Positions 1-9,762 of a stretch of 64,000 bases of DNA are shown here, piece by piece. The position numbers and the translations under genes are program-made. Numbering within the stretch: position 1 is the stretch's first letter; each line of letters opens with the position of its first letter. Source of the stretch: Proales similis (taxonomy: Eukaryota; Rotifera; Eurotatoria; Ploima; Proalidae). A model generated the notes under the pieces. The model saw only the letters and a list, made by a program, of their open reading frames with translations, ran no database searches and was not told the DNA's origin. Location of the stretch: positions 901,001-965,000 of the forward strand of contig JAGVRJ010000009.1 in the NCBI GenBank assembly GCA_019059635.1, given 5' to 3'.

Positions 1-1859
1 TTCAGATCTAAATAGCCGTTTTTGTCGCGGTCTAGAACGTCAAATAAAACATTCAACTCATTTTCCCCGTAGTTTCTTCCGAATTCAGAGTTCAAGCGGC
101 GAAGAAGCCTATCAACAGACTCGTGTCCAATTCTTCCCTCTTGACTTAAGTCAACTCCGTTGAAAATCTCTCGAACTAATGATGAGGTTGTACTTTTGTC
201 GGAAATAACAGATAAAGGGGATCTAGGAGAGTTCGACACGGAGATAGATCGTCTGGAGGGTACGTTGCCCAAGTTTGAAGATAAATTTGATCTGGCACGA
301 GAGGATGGATAAATAGAGACATTACTTCCGCTTTCAGTCGATTCTCTACTTCTCAACTCAATCATGGACGATCCTGTGCTACTGTTTTTTTTGGGACCTG
401 AATTTCCATTCACAAGCGATCGATATTGAGCCAACCCCTCTCGCTCAAGGTCGATGAGCTTGAGGGCGTGCAGGTCGCCTTCCAGCTCGTGGAACTGGCG
501 GGGAGGATGGTCGGCAGCCAGCTGGATTCCGTCCGGAGCCTTGATGTCCAGCACGAACGCGGGCAGGTCGCGCGACGAAGTGAGCTCGTTGCCGTAGCGC
601 TGCACGTAGTCGGCTGGGTTGGCGCGCACCACGCCCAGGTACTTGAACTCGCGCTTGATCTGGACTTGGGGTGCCTCCCACTGCACAATCACGTTCTTGG
701 GCTTGACCACGACCGGGTCTGCCTCGGCCGGGCGCTGAAAGATGACGCGGCGCTTCACTTCAGAGTAGGGCAGCCAGCGCTCGATGAGCACCGACTGAGG
801 TTTGGTGGGCAGAGGGGCGAGGCGCTCGATGACCACCTTGCGCGGCGGAGGGGGCAGCCGTCGGCCCGAGATGGCGATCACCTTGCGTCCCACGGCCTCG
901 GGAGCGAGCGGTGGCGCCTCGCGGATCACGATCGGCTCCGGGGTCTCCGGCCGAGGGGGCTGCTGTCGGATGACGAGTGGTGGCGCCGGGCCGGTCACTA
1001 TGTTCGGTTCCTGTCTGATCACAATCTCGCCGGGCGAAGGCGGCGTTGGCGGACGCAGGTACCGGATGGCGAGCTCCTGGACGTACTCGAGACGCTGGTT
1101 TGTGCGCTTAGTGATCACCTCGGGCTGTGGATCCACGTTGATCTCGTAGCGCTCGATGGGCAGCTCGCCGCGCCAGGCAAGCACCTCGGCCTTGTTGGCC
1201 CACACGCCTCGCTCGCCGTTCACACTGATCTCTTCTGTTTCGTTTACTTGTATGGGATGTTCCGATCTCAGAATTGCTTCTTCTACTGCACTAAGTAAAT
1301 CTAATGTGCTACTCTTCTTTTCCGATTTTCTCGCCAAATTGGCGTTCTGGTCTGATTGAAATGTGTTATATGAGTTGATGCTCGATTTTCGGCTAAATGG
1401 CGCATATGAAGTTCTCTCAGCCCTTGAATTCAAAGACTGTGATCGGGTTCCCATGATATCCGGCCGACTCGGCCTATAGTTTATCCTCGAAATTATCCTC
1501 GGTGGTGAATTTTGACCATAAGGAAGACTTGATTGTTGGTGTGGAGTCAAGTTGGGGTTAGATGCATACTTTGAGCCGCTGTTTATATTGACGAATCCGG
1601 GCAGAGTTGTATTAAAAGTAGAGCTGGGAAGTATTCCGCCCGGAAATTCGTTAAGAAAAGAAGAAGCGCTCTGTGTTAGGTTTTGGCTGCTTCCAGCTGA
1701 AACCAACTGGGCGCTGCTTCGAAAAGAAGGAGCCGAATTCTCCATTAATCCAAAGTTGTGAGTTTTGCTTTTCTGGTACAGTGAATTGGCCGGCAGTATC
1801 TTGGAGCTTTGTTGACTTGAATAGCCGCTCGTCTCAGCAGGTTCATTGAAGAAACTCAT
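1..1859 (-). CDS. EF-hand, proline-rich VIRQ-repeat cytoskeletal-type protein, paralogue A (3' end off the window)
   Basis: An open frame runs from ATG at 1857-1859 to the left edge without a stop, about 619 codons and no intron. Residues 1-200 are Ser/Asn/Gln-rich and disordered. Residues 205-480 are the family core: a stretch with ISVNGERGVW, then repeated V/I-I-R-Q/E units spaced by prolines, then RRVIFQR and VIVQWE motifs. After a Ser-rich linker there are two EF-hand-like segments near the edge. The last has a canonical loop (DRDKNGYLDL), the first a degenerate one (DLSQEGRIGHE). The repeated charged/proline units resemble articulin/alveolin-type cortical proteins, but that is an impression rather than a confirmed family. 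Paralogues lie at 2330-3829 and 43839-45689. The core is almost identical to that of the neighbouring copy. Coding potential is certain; function is inferred. Confidence 0.85.
   Translation of the reverse strand, partial: MSFFNEPAETSGYSSQQSSKILPANSLYQKSKTHNFGLMENSAPSFRSSAQLVSAGSSQNLTQSASSFLNEFPGGILPSSTFNTTLPGFVNINSGSKYASNPNLTPHQQSSLPYGQNSPPRIISRINYRPSRPDIMGTRSQSLNSRAERTSYAPFSRKSSINSYNTFQSDQNANLARKSEKKSSTLDLLSAVEEAILRSEHPIQVNETEEISVNGERGVWANKAEVLAWRGELPIERYEINVDPQPEVITKRTNQRLEYVQELAIRYLRPPTPPSPGEIVIRQEPNIVTGPAPPLVIRQQPPRPETPEPIVIREAPPLAPEAVGRKVIAISGRRLPPPPRKVVIERLAPLPTKPQSVLIERWLPYSEVKRRVIFQRPAEADPVVVKPKNVIVQWEAPQVQIKREFKYLGVVRANPADYVQRYGNELTSSRDLPAFVLDIKAPDGIQLAADHPPRQFHELEGDLHALKLIDLEREGLAQYRSLVNGNSGPKKNSSTGSSMIELRSRESTESGSNVSIYPSSRARSNLSSNLGNVPSRRSISVSNSPRSPLSVISDKSTTSSLVREIFNGVDLSQEGRIGHESVDRLLRRLNSEFGRNYGENELNVLFDVLDRDKNGYLDL
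421..1246 (-). repeat. Homogenised core block, copy 1
   Basis: These 826 bp match 2607-3432 base for base except at position 1128 (T here, C at 3314), a synonymous change in a proline codon. Similarity stops abruptly at both ends although the coding frame continues. The block is visibly much richer in G+C than its flanks. Confidence 0.95.
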
Positions 1860-2329
1860 CTTTTCTCCTTCTTTTAATTATTTTTCTATTTGTTTCAATT
1901 CCAATTCGATCCTCCAAATAGAGTCGCATTTTTATAGAGCCAATTTTAAATTGAATTTCCTACGAGCTAATTTAAAATTTTTGTCTATTTTCAGCGATAT
2001 AGAAGAGATTGATATTCAGAGAGAAATATGTGAGCGGCCAAAGACCATGCGTTAGAAAAGTCATGTAGCAACTATGAAAAAATCACGATAAAATCATTTT
2101 TAATTGACTTGGCTTGAAGCTTATACAAGCGAAAAATTGTTTAGAGCTTTTTGTCATATGTCACCAGTCACAGTTATTCAAGATTCGTCTTTATTTCCCA
2201 AAACATGAGAATCTGAATTAAAAGTTGAAAAATATTTTCAAATTCATCTGGTTATGGCAAATTTCTTATTCAAAATGTCTAGTGGAGGAACAAAGGGATT
2301 TTGTGTTGAAATATGGATCTGATTTAAGT
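1860..2329. other. Intergenic spacer between paralogues A and B
   Basis: This AT-rich spacer holds the paralogue A promoter on its left side and the 3' flank of paralogue B on its right. I see no gene in it, and it shows none of the sequence identity seen in the coding cores. Confidence 0.6.
1929..1936 (-). promoter_or_regulatory. TATA box of paralogue A
   Basis: TATAAAAA on the minus strand lies 70 bp upstream of the ATG at 1859. The two paralogues have a TATA box at similar distance (57 and 59 bp), which supports a shared core promoter. Confidence 0.6.
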
Positions 2330-3829
2330 TCATAATTGAGAAAGAAGACGCAAGAACTCTGACATGGGAACCTGATTCATTGCACTCTGCGTAAATAAGC
2401 GATCCAAATCTTGAGCAATCACATAGTTCACAGAATTTTGTTCATTATTGGTGACTGAGGAAAAAATGCGCAGAGCCTCTTCCTTGTCAATGAACTCTTG
2501 TCGGGAGGAGGTGGACAAAGTACTCATGATATCCGAAAGCTGGGCGTAAGTAGAGTCTGAAGACCCTTCCCCTGGCTGGTTGTCAGAGAGCCCATAAACC
2601 AATTGACGATATTGAGCCAACCCCTCTCGCTCAAGGTCGATGAGCTTGAGGGCGTGCAGGTCGCCTTCCAGCTCGTGGAACTGGCGGGGAGGATGGTCGG
2701 CAGCCAGCTGGATTCCGTCCGGAGCCTTGATGTCCAGCACGAACGCGGGCAGGTCGCGCGACGAAGTGAGCTCGTTGCCGTAGCGCTGCACGTAGTCGGC
2801 TGGGTTGGCGCGCACCACGCCCAGGTACTTGAACTCGCGCTTGATCTGGACTTGGGGTGCCTCCCACTGCACAATCACGTTCTTGGGCTTGACCACGACC
2901 GGGTCTGCCTCGGCCGGGCGCTGAAAGATGACGCGGCGCTTCACTTCAGAGTAGGGCAGCCAGCGCTCGATGAGCACCGACTGAGGTTTGGTGGGCAGAG
3001 GGGCGAGGCGCTCGATGACCACCTTGCGCGGCGGAGGGGGCAGCCGTCGGCCCGAGATGGCGATCACCTTGCGTCCCACGGCCTCGGGAGCGAGCGGTGG
3101 CGCCTCGCGGATCACGATCGGCTCCGGGGTCTCCGGCCGAGGGGGCTGCTGTCGGATGACGAGTGGTGGCGCCGGGCCGGTCACTATGTTCGGTTCCTGT
3201 CTGATCACAATCTCGCCGGGCGAAGGCGGCGTTGGCGGACGCAGGTACCGGATGGCGAGCTCCTGGACGTACTCGAGACGCTGGTTTGTGCGCTTAGTGA
3301 TCACCTCGGGCTGCGGATCCACGTTGATCTCGTAGCGCTCGATGGGCAGCTCGCCGCGCCAGGCAAGCACCTCGGCCTTGTTGGCCCACACGCCTCGCTC
3401 GCCGTTCACACTGATCTCTTCTGTTTCGTTTATTTCGATTGGAAGATCCTCTCTTAAGATACTCAATTCAACTTGGCTCAGATATTGTTGATTGCTTGAG
3501 CCTATGGTTTCCTGAATGCGAATGTTACTTGCTCCTGTTACTGAATATCCCACTCTTTGTGAAGCAGCTGGAAAATCTCTTGATCTGTCCACTCCACTCA
3601 AGGTTCTTGTTGCGCTCGATATGCTTCGCGTTCTTGCCATGTCGTTCAATTCGAGCAGATCATTAGCAATTCTGTTTGCTGTGTTCATACTGGTTGTCGG
3701 GTCGACTGGCGGGGTAAGCTCATCAAATGAGTAGGTCAGTCCCGGTCTTGGATTATTCACTTGGTTTATTAGGTTGTATGGATCCAGCAGTGAGGGCTGC
3801 TCATCATCGTTTCTATTTTGTTGCGACAT
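2330..3829 (-). CDS. EF-hand family, proline-rich VIRQ-repeat protein, paralogue B (EF loops degenerate)
   Basis: A single-exon frame of 499 aa. Residues 1-130 are polar and low-complexity, residues 133-408 are the repeated V/I-I-R-Q/E proline-rich core identical to paralogue A, and the last 90 residues align with the EF-hand tail of the other two copies. In that tail the calcium ligands are gone: the loop that reads DINRDGFVDRNE in the 43.8 kb paralogue is replaced by a Gln/Ser/Asn stretch. The protein therefore keeps the structural core but probably does not bind calcium there. A TATA box lies 57 bp upstream. The family role (cortical or cytoskeletal scaffold) is an inference from the repeats. 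Confidence 0.85.
   Translation of the reverse strand: MSQQNRNDDEQPSLLDPYNLINQVNNPRPGLTYSFDELTPPVDPTTSMNTANRIANDLLELNDMARTRSISSATRTLSGVDRSRDFPAASQRVGYSVTGASNIRIQETIGSSNQQYLSQVELSILREDLPIEINETEEISVNGERGVWANKAEVLAWRGELPIERYEINVDPQPEVITKRTNQRLEYVQELAIRYLRPPTPPSPGEIVIRQEPNIVTGPAPPLVIRQQPPRPETPEPIVIREAPPLAPEAVGRKVIAISGRRLPPPPRKVVIERLAPLPTKPQSVLIERWLPYSEVKRRVIFQRPAEADPVVVKPKNVIVQWEAPQVQIKREFKYLGVVRANPADYVQRYGNELTSSRDLPAFVLDIKAPDGIQLAADHPPRQFHELEGDLHALKLIDLEREGLAQYRQLVYGLSDNQPGEGSSDSTYAQLSDIMSTLSTSSRQEFIDKEEALRIFSSVTNNEQNSVNYVIAQDLDRLFTQSAMNQVPMSEFLRLLSQL
2607..3432 (-). repeat. Homogenised core block, copy 2
   Basis: Partner of 421-1246 at a constant offset of 2186 bp, in direct orientation. It encodes residues about 133-408 of paralogue B. 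See the copy 1 entry for the single difference. Confidence 0.95.
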
Positions 3830-3878
3830 CGTTTATTCTGATTTAATTGATTTGGTTTCATCTCCAAGTTAGCCCCGA

Positions 3879-3886
3879 AATTTATA
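3879..3886 (-). promoter_or_regulatory. TATA box of paralogue B
   Basis: TATAAATT on the minus strand, with its first base 57 bp upstream of the ATG at 3829. The rest of the 3830-4457 spacer is AT-rich and carries the RanBP9/10 3' UTR, including AATAAA on the minus strand at 4339-4344. I see no further gene there. Confidence 0.55.
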
Positions 3887-4457
3887 CTCGCTTGGTTTTT
3901 TTTCTCGTATCAGGCAATATCCGGCGACAAATTAGTGTAAATCGAGCCGATACATAAGGGCTCCCTTTGGTTCAGTGGTGGTTACGTTTGCTTCAAGGAA
4001 TCGCCCAAATATTTCTCGAAGGTCTAAAATTTTTTCGATTTGTTCAACAAGATTTAAATTATTTTTGGCAAATTTAGCATTGCATTCATTTATAAAACAC
4101 AATTATCACTCGAGCGCTTAATTGTTTTCTCATTGCCTCGTTTCTCTTTCTTTCTCCCTCCGTCTTGTGGCCCCTGCGCTCCTCATCTCTGCTCTCTCTC
4201 TCTCTGTCAATTTATCGCACTAGAATTTCTTTATTGGGCTATTGAGAAGAATAATAAATAGCAAGTTTCGTTTCCTAAATTTAGAACCAAATTTCCCTCA
4301 AAAACCCCGCCTGACTTGTTTTTTGTGTTGAATTTTTTTTTATTGAACTGCTCGTCAGACTTAAGCAAGCTTACATAGAAGGTACATATATGCTTATATT
4401 TTGTTTGGTTCCTTAATTAGAATGAATCGCGAATCGCATTGCATGGCGCGTTATCAA

Positions 4458-6176
4458 TTAGGATTGCATGTAATCGGTTAGATTGACGTAAGCACACCAC
4501 GCGGCTCCGTGCTTCGACATGAGACGCAAACACTCCCTCGTTTGTCCGTATAGGACCTCGAGCGATGGAATTCGCGGCATGTTGTTCGCTTCTAATATCG
4601 CACTGTTCAAAGCAGATGAAATGGTCTCGCGCTGGGCCGGCTCTAGCTGGTATCCAAGTGGCGAGCTAAGCGGCTCGTGGTAAGCCAAAAGACTGAAAGC
4701 ATCCTATTGCAATTGAATTCATTTTTTGATGCCACAAATAACGAGACCATTGGCTCGACGACAATTTACCTTCAGCATTTTTGTGTTGGCCGAGTTTTCG
4801 CCGTGCTCCTGTGCGAACTTGCTATTCATTTCGAAAAGCTCGCGACCGAACTCGAGAATTTCTTGAATTGACGAATCGGCATAGTTGAGCTGCATTTTAT
4901 GCTCCTCGTGTGGCTGGGCGGCGTTTTTCGGCGAGGCGTCCGTTTCCATTTCTTCGATTTGACTCGATTTAATTCCATTGTGCTCTGCTTTGCTGGTTTG
5001 ATGCGGCTTGCTCATGCTTTCACTGATCATTTCGATAAACTGGCGCACCTTGAGAGCAAACAACAGGTTCGGATTCTTGTCCAATATTCCCGGAAATAGT
5101 TTGTACGTCACTTCGATCGCCTCTCTAATCTGACCGTTGAGTATGAGCGTTTGAATCTTTTGACGATTTCGAATCGAAGCAAGCTCTTCCTCGAATGCGT
5201 GATCTACTGAATTGTTGAATGCCTCGGCTGTTGAGCTGTAGCCGTGGTGCACCAAATAAGTGCTGACCAGTTTTCGTAGAATCCGAGGCAGATTCTGCTC
5301 TGTGTCTTTGCTGAGCGGGAAGTTTTCAATCGCCTGCTTGGTTTTTAGATGCCATTCTTTTACGTAATTGTGAATATCGAACTCGAACGGGAATTGGCCG
5401 AAATTTGCCTGCACCGATTCCTGAGGGGTCTGAAGGCCCACAGTTGGATACAAATCGTTCGGAAGGTCTCTAAATGCGATGCCCAAGTTGCATCCGTTTT
5501 TTGTGTAGAAACACGTGTTGTCAATGAGATTAAGGCAGCAGCCGATCACATCGCCGGTCGTGAAAGTAGGCCCATAAGACTGTCCAGTTCCCGAACAACA
5601 GAATGAATGGCCATCGTCGCCATGATATCCGTACGAGTTTTTGTCCCAGCCAGGCAAGCGATTGAGCAGTACATCTGATTTGGACAGACCGATGCCCATG
5701 AATCCGTCTCGGCCTTTGCTTATGACCTTAATCTCAAAGTAGTAGATGCCACACGCTGGCGGAATAGGGTGGTCAGTTCGCACGCTGGCTGCGTCTTTAT
5801 GAGACTTGCCTGGGCCCTTGTAGGTGACCCTGAGGCAGTTGTGAGAGAGATTGAGTGTTTGACACTTGTGAATTGAGCTCCATTGACGAGGCAGCGGAGT
5901 TTCTAGCTGATTGACGTTCGGATAGAGACGGGATATTACATCGCCGACAAATATGCTGCTGCCGATCGAAGAGTCGCAGTCCATCTTCGTGTCTGCGCTG
6001 GATTGGTGGTGACTTTGATGGCCGTCTAGCATAGAAGGCGACGGCGGAAAGTAAGCCGGAGGCTGTGGCAGATCCATAGATGCAAGATAACTTGAATTCG
6101 AGCCGGTGAGCGAAGAATTCGACGATATGATTGCGCTTATTAGATTGTTGGCCCAGTTGGAGCCGTGGCTGTTCAT
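4458..6176 (-). CDS. RANBP9/10: Ran-binding protein 9/10 (RanBPM), SPRY-LisH-CTLH-CRA scaffold of the CTLH E3 ligase
   Basis: Two exons, 4770-6176 and 4458-4703, joined in phase 0 across a 66-nt GT-AG intron, give 550 aa. A SPRY domain spans about 110-270 (motif [14 protein letters not shown], then YPTVGLQTP), LisH about 298-330 ([15 protein letters not shown]) and CTLH about 336-392. The CRA part continues into exon 2 ([17 protein letters not shown]). This is the order in animal RanBP9/RanBP10, which bridge subunits of the GID/CTLH ubiquitin ligase. The N-terminal 100 residues are polar and poorly conserved, as in other species. The invertebrate single-copy gene precedes the vertebrate 9/10 split. 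The gene is divergent from the CBM1 gene across a 705-bp gap. Confidence 0.95.
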
Positions 6177-6881
6177 ATCAGGTTCAGAAACGCAGAAAGA
6201 GCTCGATTTTTAGCATCGACTTGACTTCCGTCGTCACAAGTGAATTTATATGGCCGACTCTTAATAATATTCTATGGGATTGGACCGTGCTCAGCTGGAG
6301 AGATTCACGGCAAAATTGGCCTGCACAATTATGTTGAGTTCTTGATCAGAAACATCTTGGTCACTGCATACACTTGCACGCACAACAGAAAATTAACTTG
6401 CTCGCTTGAATGCTCGTGGGCAGAAATTGTAGAGATCAAATTCCAGAAGTGGAGAAAACAGACTTGAAACAGAATAGCTCACTCTGATCGGGGATTCGAT
6501 GAGACTGAAATTGATATTCACTTTTTTGTTGATTATTGGAAACTCCCTTTTCACATGCCTGTTCTTAACCATTCATATCTCCTTGATGATAAAATCAAAT
6601 ATTAAAATTCAATGATTTCATTTGCTTGGGCCTCGAATTTTATTTTTAGAAGAAAAATCAAATCTTGAATCAATATTAAAAGGCTGTCTATGTTATCCAC
6701 GTTAGATTTTTGTTCGAGCTCATCGATTTTCTTCTCCTAGTATTCAATTTCAATCAAACATTGCTCACTCCAGTCATTGTCAACATGAGATCGATATCAA
6801 TGATCTTGTTACTTCTTTTCTACCTAAGTTTTATTCGTCTATAAATAAGATCTTTCCAACTGTTGGCCGAAATCAGAAAAA
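6177..6881. other. Divergent intergenic region between RanBP9/10 and the CBM1 gene
   Basis: AT-rich, 705 bp. The right end carries the TATA box of the CBM1 gene. No ORF or RNA gene that I can support. Confidence 0.6.
6840..6847 (+). promoter_or_regulatory. TATA box of the CBM1 gene
   Basis: TATAAATA, 42 bp upstream of the ATG at 6882. A eukaryotic core promoter in front of the gene argues that it is transcribed in this animal and is not fungal contamination. Confidence 0.55.
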
Positions 6882-8615
6882 ATGTCTAAATCCTTTAAAA
6901 TTGTCATTACTTTATCGCTGTTGAGCACAGCATTCGCCGGTCAATCATTGTGGGATCAATGCGGCGGTGAAAATTGGACCGGATCAAAACAATGTGATGA
7001 AGGAGTGTGTGTGGTTGTCAACCAGTGGTACCACCAGTGCCAACCTGCAACTGATTCTTCCACTACAACACAAGCCACTTCCTCCACTGGAAGCTCATCA
7101 AACAGTGAAGTGACCCTGTGGGAAAAATGCGGCGGAGAAAACTGGACCGGCTCGACTAAATGTGTGGCAGGTGCTTCGTGTGTGGTTGTCAACCAGTGGT
7201 ACCACCAGTGTCAACCTTTATCTGACTCGACAACTCAGACTACTGGCTCAAGCACTAAAACGACCACTTCTGGCTCGACTACTAAAACGAGCACTACAAA
7301 GGCAGCAACCCAAATGACCTCAGCATTAACAAGCAAGACCACCAGCGGATCTTTGGCTGTCTCCTCAACAACCGTTAACAATGGAAGATTTCCAAATGGA
7401 AAGTTCCGACATGGAATCGGCTTCGAAGCGAGTATTTCGGACTCGACCTTTGAAAAGTTCGATTACATATCTATTTGGCTTGGTACGAACGCCGGAACCA
7501 ACACTGACTTTAATCCTTGGCATCAGGGAGCTATGCTGGAGAGAGCTTTGAAGCTGAACAAGATCCCGCTGTTCTACACCTATATAATAGCTTTCGAAGC
7601 TCGAGTGCATCCCGATTACAATATTCATGACTGCGATGTGAACCACGATCACAACCTTTGCACTCACGGTGCCGACTATATCCGCAACCACCGAGACCAT
7701 ATACTCGCAAGGTATAAGCACCAAGCGGAAAAAATTGCTGAATATACAACAGGCGAGGTAATATTTTTGATCGAACCAGATTTCTGGTAAGTGCGATTGA
7801 ACACGCCTCTCACACACAAGCGAATCAGTAACTTTCAAAACGAAGGCAATATTATGGAGACAAGAAGCAAACAGGTAAATGAAACGTGAGGGTTCTAGCA
7901 CCTAAAATAAACTTGATTCTTGTTAACGAAGGCGGCACATTGAGTGGGGAGTATATGCGAGAGCTTTTTGACAGCATTGCAAGTACAATAAAGGCCGAGC
8001 TTCCCAACGCCATCATCTCTTGGGACATTTCTGCCTGGATCGGTGTTGACGGAATGAAAACCTGGTAAATTAAAAGTCCCCTTTCAGCAGCAGTTGAATG
8101 GCCGAATAGGAAAAAATAACTCAAAGGTGGAACTTCTTTAAAACTTCTCCATATATCGACTTTATCCACACCAGTGGTGGCCAGGTAGAAATTCTTAAGA
8201 TCTGGAGATGAATCTATGAATCATGAATCTATCGCAAAACTTTGCCCAAATTCTTAAGGCTAATGGAGATCAGAGCTCAATCAAACCAGGCGAATTAGGC
8301 TGGAGACAGGTCCATGAAATTACTGGAAAGTACATAATTGCGGACTGTGGTAGAAATTTTTCATTTCTCTGACTTGCACTAACTGACAATTCAAATCATG
8401 AATAATCTAAAAGGATATGGCGTTGGAGGAGGTGCTTCGGGTAAAGGCTTTTCACTTGCAATCTAGCGTTGGCTAGGTTTAAAGCACGCTTGATAAAAGA
8501 TAATTGTTACAAATGGAACAATAACAACGCTTTGGACGACCGAATTTCCGATGGAGTGATTTCTTTGACCCAAGCCACGGTCGGCTTCGACAATCTAAGG
8601 CGACCAAACTTGTAA
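6882..8615 (+). CDS. Secreted protein with two fungal-type CBM1 cellulose-binding modules and a C-terminal hydrolase-like domain
   Basis: Seven exons (6882-7786, 7846-7874, 7932-8064, 8127-8184, 8259-8349, 8414-8440, 8467-8615) join in frame to 463 aa. Residues 1-19 are a signal peptide. CBM1 modules lie at about 22-55 and 78-112, each with the W..CGG..WTG core, the paired Cys and the NQWYHQC end that carries the aromatic cellulose-contact residues. A Ser/Thr-rich linker follows to about 165. The rest is a single domain with IEPDFWQYYGD, WDISAW, FIHTSGGQ and GYGVGGG motifs. It looks like a carbohydrate-active enzyme or cellulose-associated domain that I cannot assign to a family. CBM1 is typical of fungi, so acquisition by transfer followed by intron gain is likely. 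One intron (8441-8466) is only 26 nt. Confidence 0.85.
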
Positions 8616-8981
8616 TCCGGTTGAATGAACTAAGGGTTTTAAATTCTGATAAATAAAATGCTTTAAAATGAGTACACGTATTTCTTAAAAAAAAAAACAA
8701 CAAAATGAAATCCTCGCGTTTATCTTAACATCTACATAAGCTAATCCCTAAAAGTCGAGATAATAATCAGAAAAAGTTTTATGAAAAACAGTAATAAAGA
8801 TAATGAAATGATTGTTTTTGGTTAATTTGGCTCAATTTAAAAAAAATAAAAAATATTTAATTTTTAAGCCTAATTGACCCTAATGATTTGTGGAACGGAA
8901 TGTCAAATCAAGCAGAATTTTTTCAAATTAAATATGCTTTTATTGAATACTTCGTTAATTTATTTAGATCATGGTTAAGGT
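8616..8981. other. AT-rich intergenic region with convergent 3' ends
   Basis: Contains the 3' flank of the CBM1 gene (AATAAA at about 8652) and, on the opposite strand, of the repetitive secreted gene. Nothing else seen. Confidence 0.6.
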
Positions 8982-9704
8982 CTATAATGTGGCATCTGAT
9001 GTAAATGATGGGAAGAAAGTAGGGAAGCTTAAGTTTGCTGGGAATGACGGTATGAACGTTGGAAAGCTAAAGTTGACGGGAAACGTAGGGAAAATTGTTG
9101 GCAAGCTAAAATTAGCTGGTAAAGTAAAGTCGATTGGCTTGGTGGTAAAAGTGAATTCTGGAGGAAAAGTAAAGTTGGAGGGGAATGAAGGTATGAACGT
9201 TGGAAAGCTAAAGTTGGAAGGGAACGTAAAGTTGGATGGAAGAGTGAATTGTCTAAACTCCGCAGGTCTTGTAGTAAATGTAAAGCCAGTTGGTCTGGTC
9301 AAGTTGGCTGGCATAGTAAAACCGGTGAAGTTGGCCGGGAAGGTGAAGTAAGTTGGTCTGGTCAAGTTGGCAGGAAGAGTGAAGCCAGTCGACCTGGTGA
9401 ATGCGGTCGGCCTGGTCAAGTTGGCTGGCAGAGTGAAGCCAGTGAAGTTGGCTGGGAAGCTGAAGTCGGTTGGTCTGGTCAAGTTGGCAGGAAGAGTGAA
9501 GCCAGTCGACCTGGTGAATGCGGTAGGCCTGGTCAAGTTGGCTGGCATAGTAAAACCGGTGAAGTTGGCCGGGAAGGTGAAGTAGGTTGGTCTGGTCAAG
9601 TTGGCCGGAAGGGTGAAGCTTAAGTCAGTTTGTCTCTGGAGAGGTACCGAGACAACTGCACTAATTACGATGGCAGCAATGATCAAGTTTAAAATTCTGG
9701 CCAT
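8982..9704 (-). CDS. Repetitive secreted protein rich in N-x-T/S glycosylation sites
   Basis: Single exon, 240 aa, read from the ATG at 9704. An upstream in-frame ATG exists at 9797, but 9704 starts directly at a signal peptide (MARILNLIIAAIVIS...) and lies 58 bp from a TATA box. The mature part is built from short units such as PANLTRPT and PANFTGFT. They combine into a 39-residue repeat (117 bp), and degenerate into FSFPTFIPSFP-type units toward the C terminus. Nearly every unit has an Asn-Leu/Phe-Thr/Ser sequon, about 15 in all, so the chain should be heavily N-glycosylated. The leader resembles that of the repeat protein at 12696-13388. A mucus, cuticle or glue component is possible; no homologue recognised. 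Confidence 0.75.
   Translation of the reverse strand: MARILNLIIAAIVISAVVSVPLQRQTDLSFTLPANLTRPTYFTFPANFTGFTMPANLTRPTAFTRSTGFTLPANLTRPTDFSFPANFTGFTLPANLTRPTAFTRSTGFTLPANLTRPTYFTFPANFTGFTMPANLTRPTGFTFTTRPAEFRQFTLPSNFTFPSNFSFPTFIPSFPSNFTFPPEFTFTTKPIDFTLPANFSLPTIFPTFPVNFSFPTFIPSFPANLSFPTFFPSFTSDATL
9290..9610 (-). repeat. 117-bp tandem repeat in the coding sequence
   Basis: The phrase TTGGTCTGGTCAAGTTGGC recurs at 9353 and 9470 and, with one final base change, at 9587, i.e. with a 117-bp period. A partial copy starts near 9290. Because 117 is a multiple of three, the reading frame is kept. Confidence 0.85.
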
Positions 9705-9754
9705 TTTATTTTCACTGGTTTCTATCTTCTTGATTTGAAGAAACCTTTCACATC

Positions 9755-9762
9755 TATTTATA
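9755..9762 (-). promoter_or_regulatory. TATA box of the N-glycosylated repeat protein
   Basis: TATAAATA on the minus strand, 58 bp upstream of the ATG at 9704. The remaining spacer up to 10267 is AT-rich and holds the crooked neck upstream region. No other feature seen. Confidence 0.6.

Noticed and set aside
426-1298. Long plus-strand ORF of 290 codons opposite paralogue A (and the 284-codon one at 2603-3457)
   Set aside because: Antisense shadows of the identical GC-rich core. The minus frame contains the protein features and continues beyond the block.
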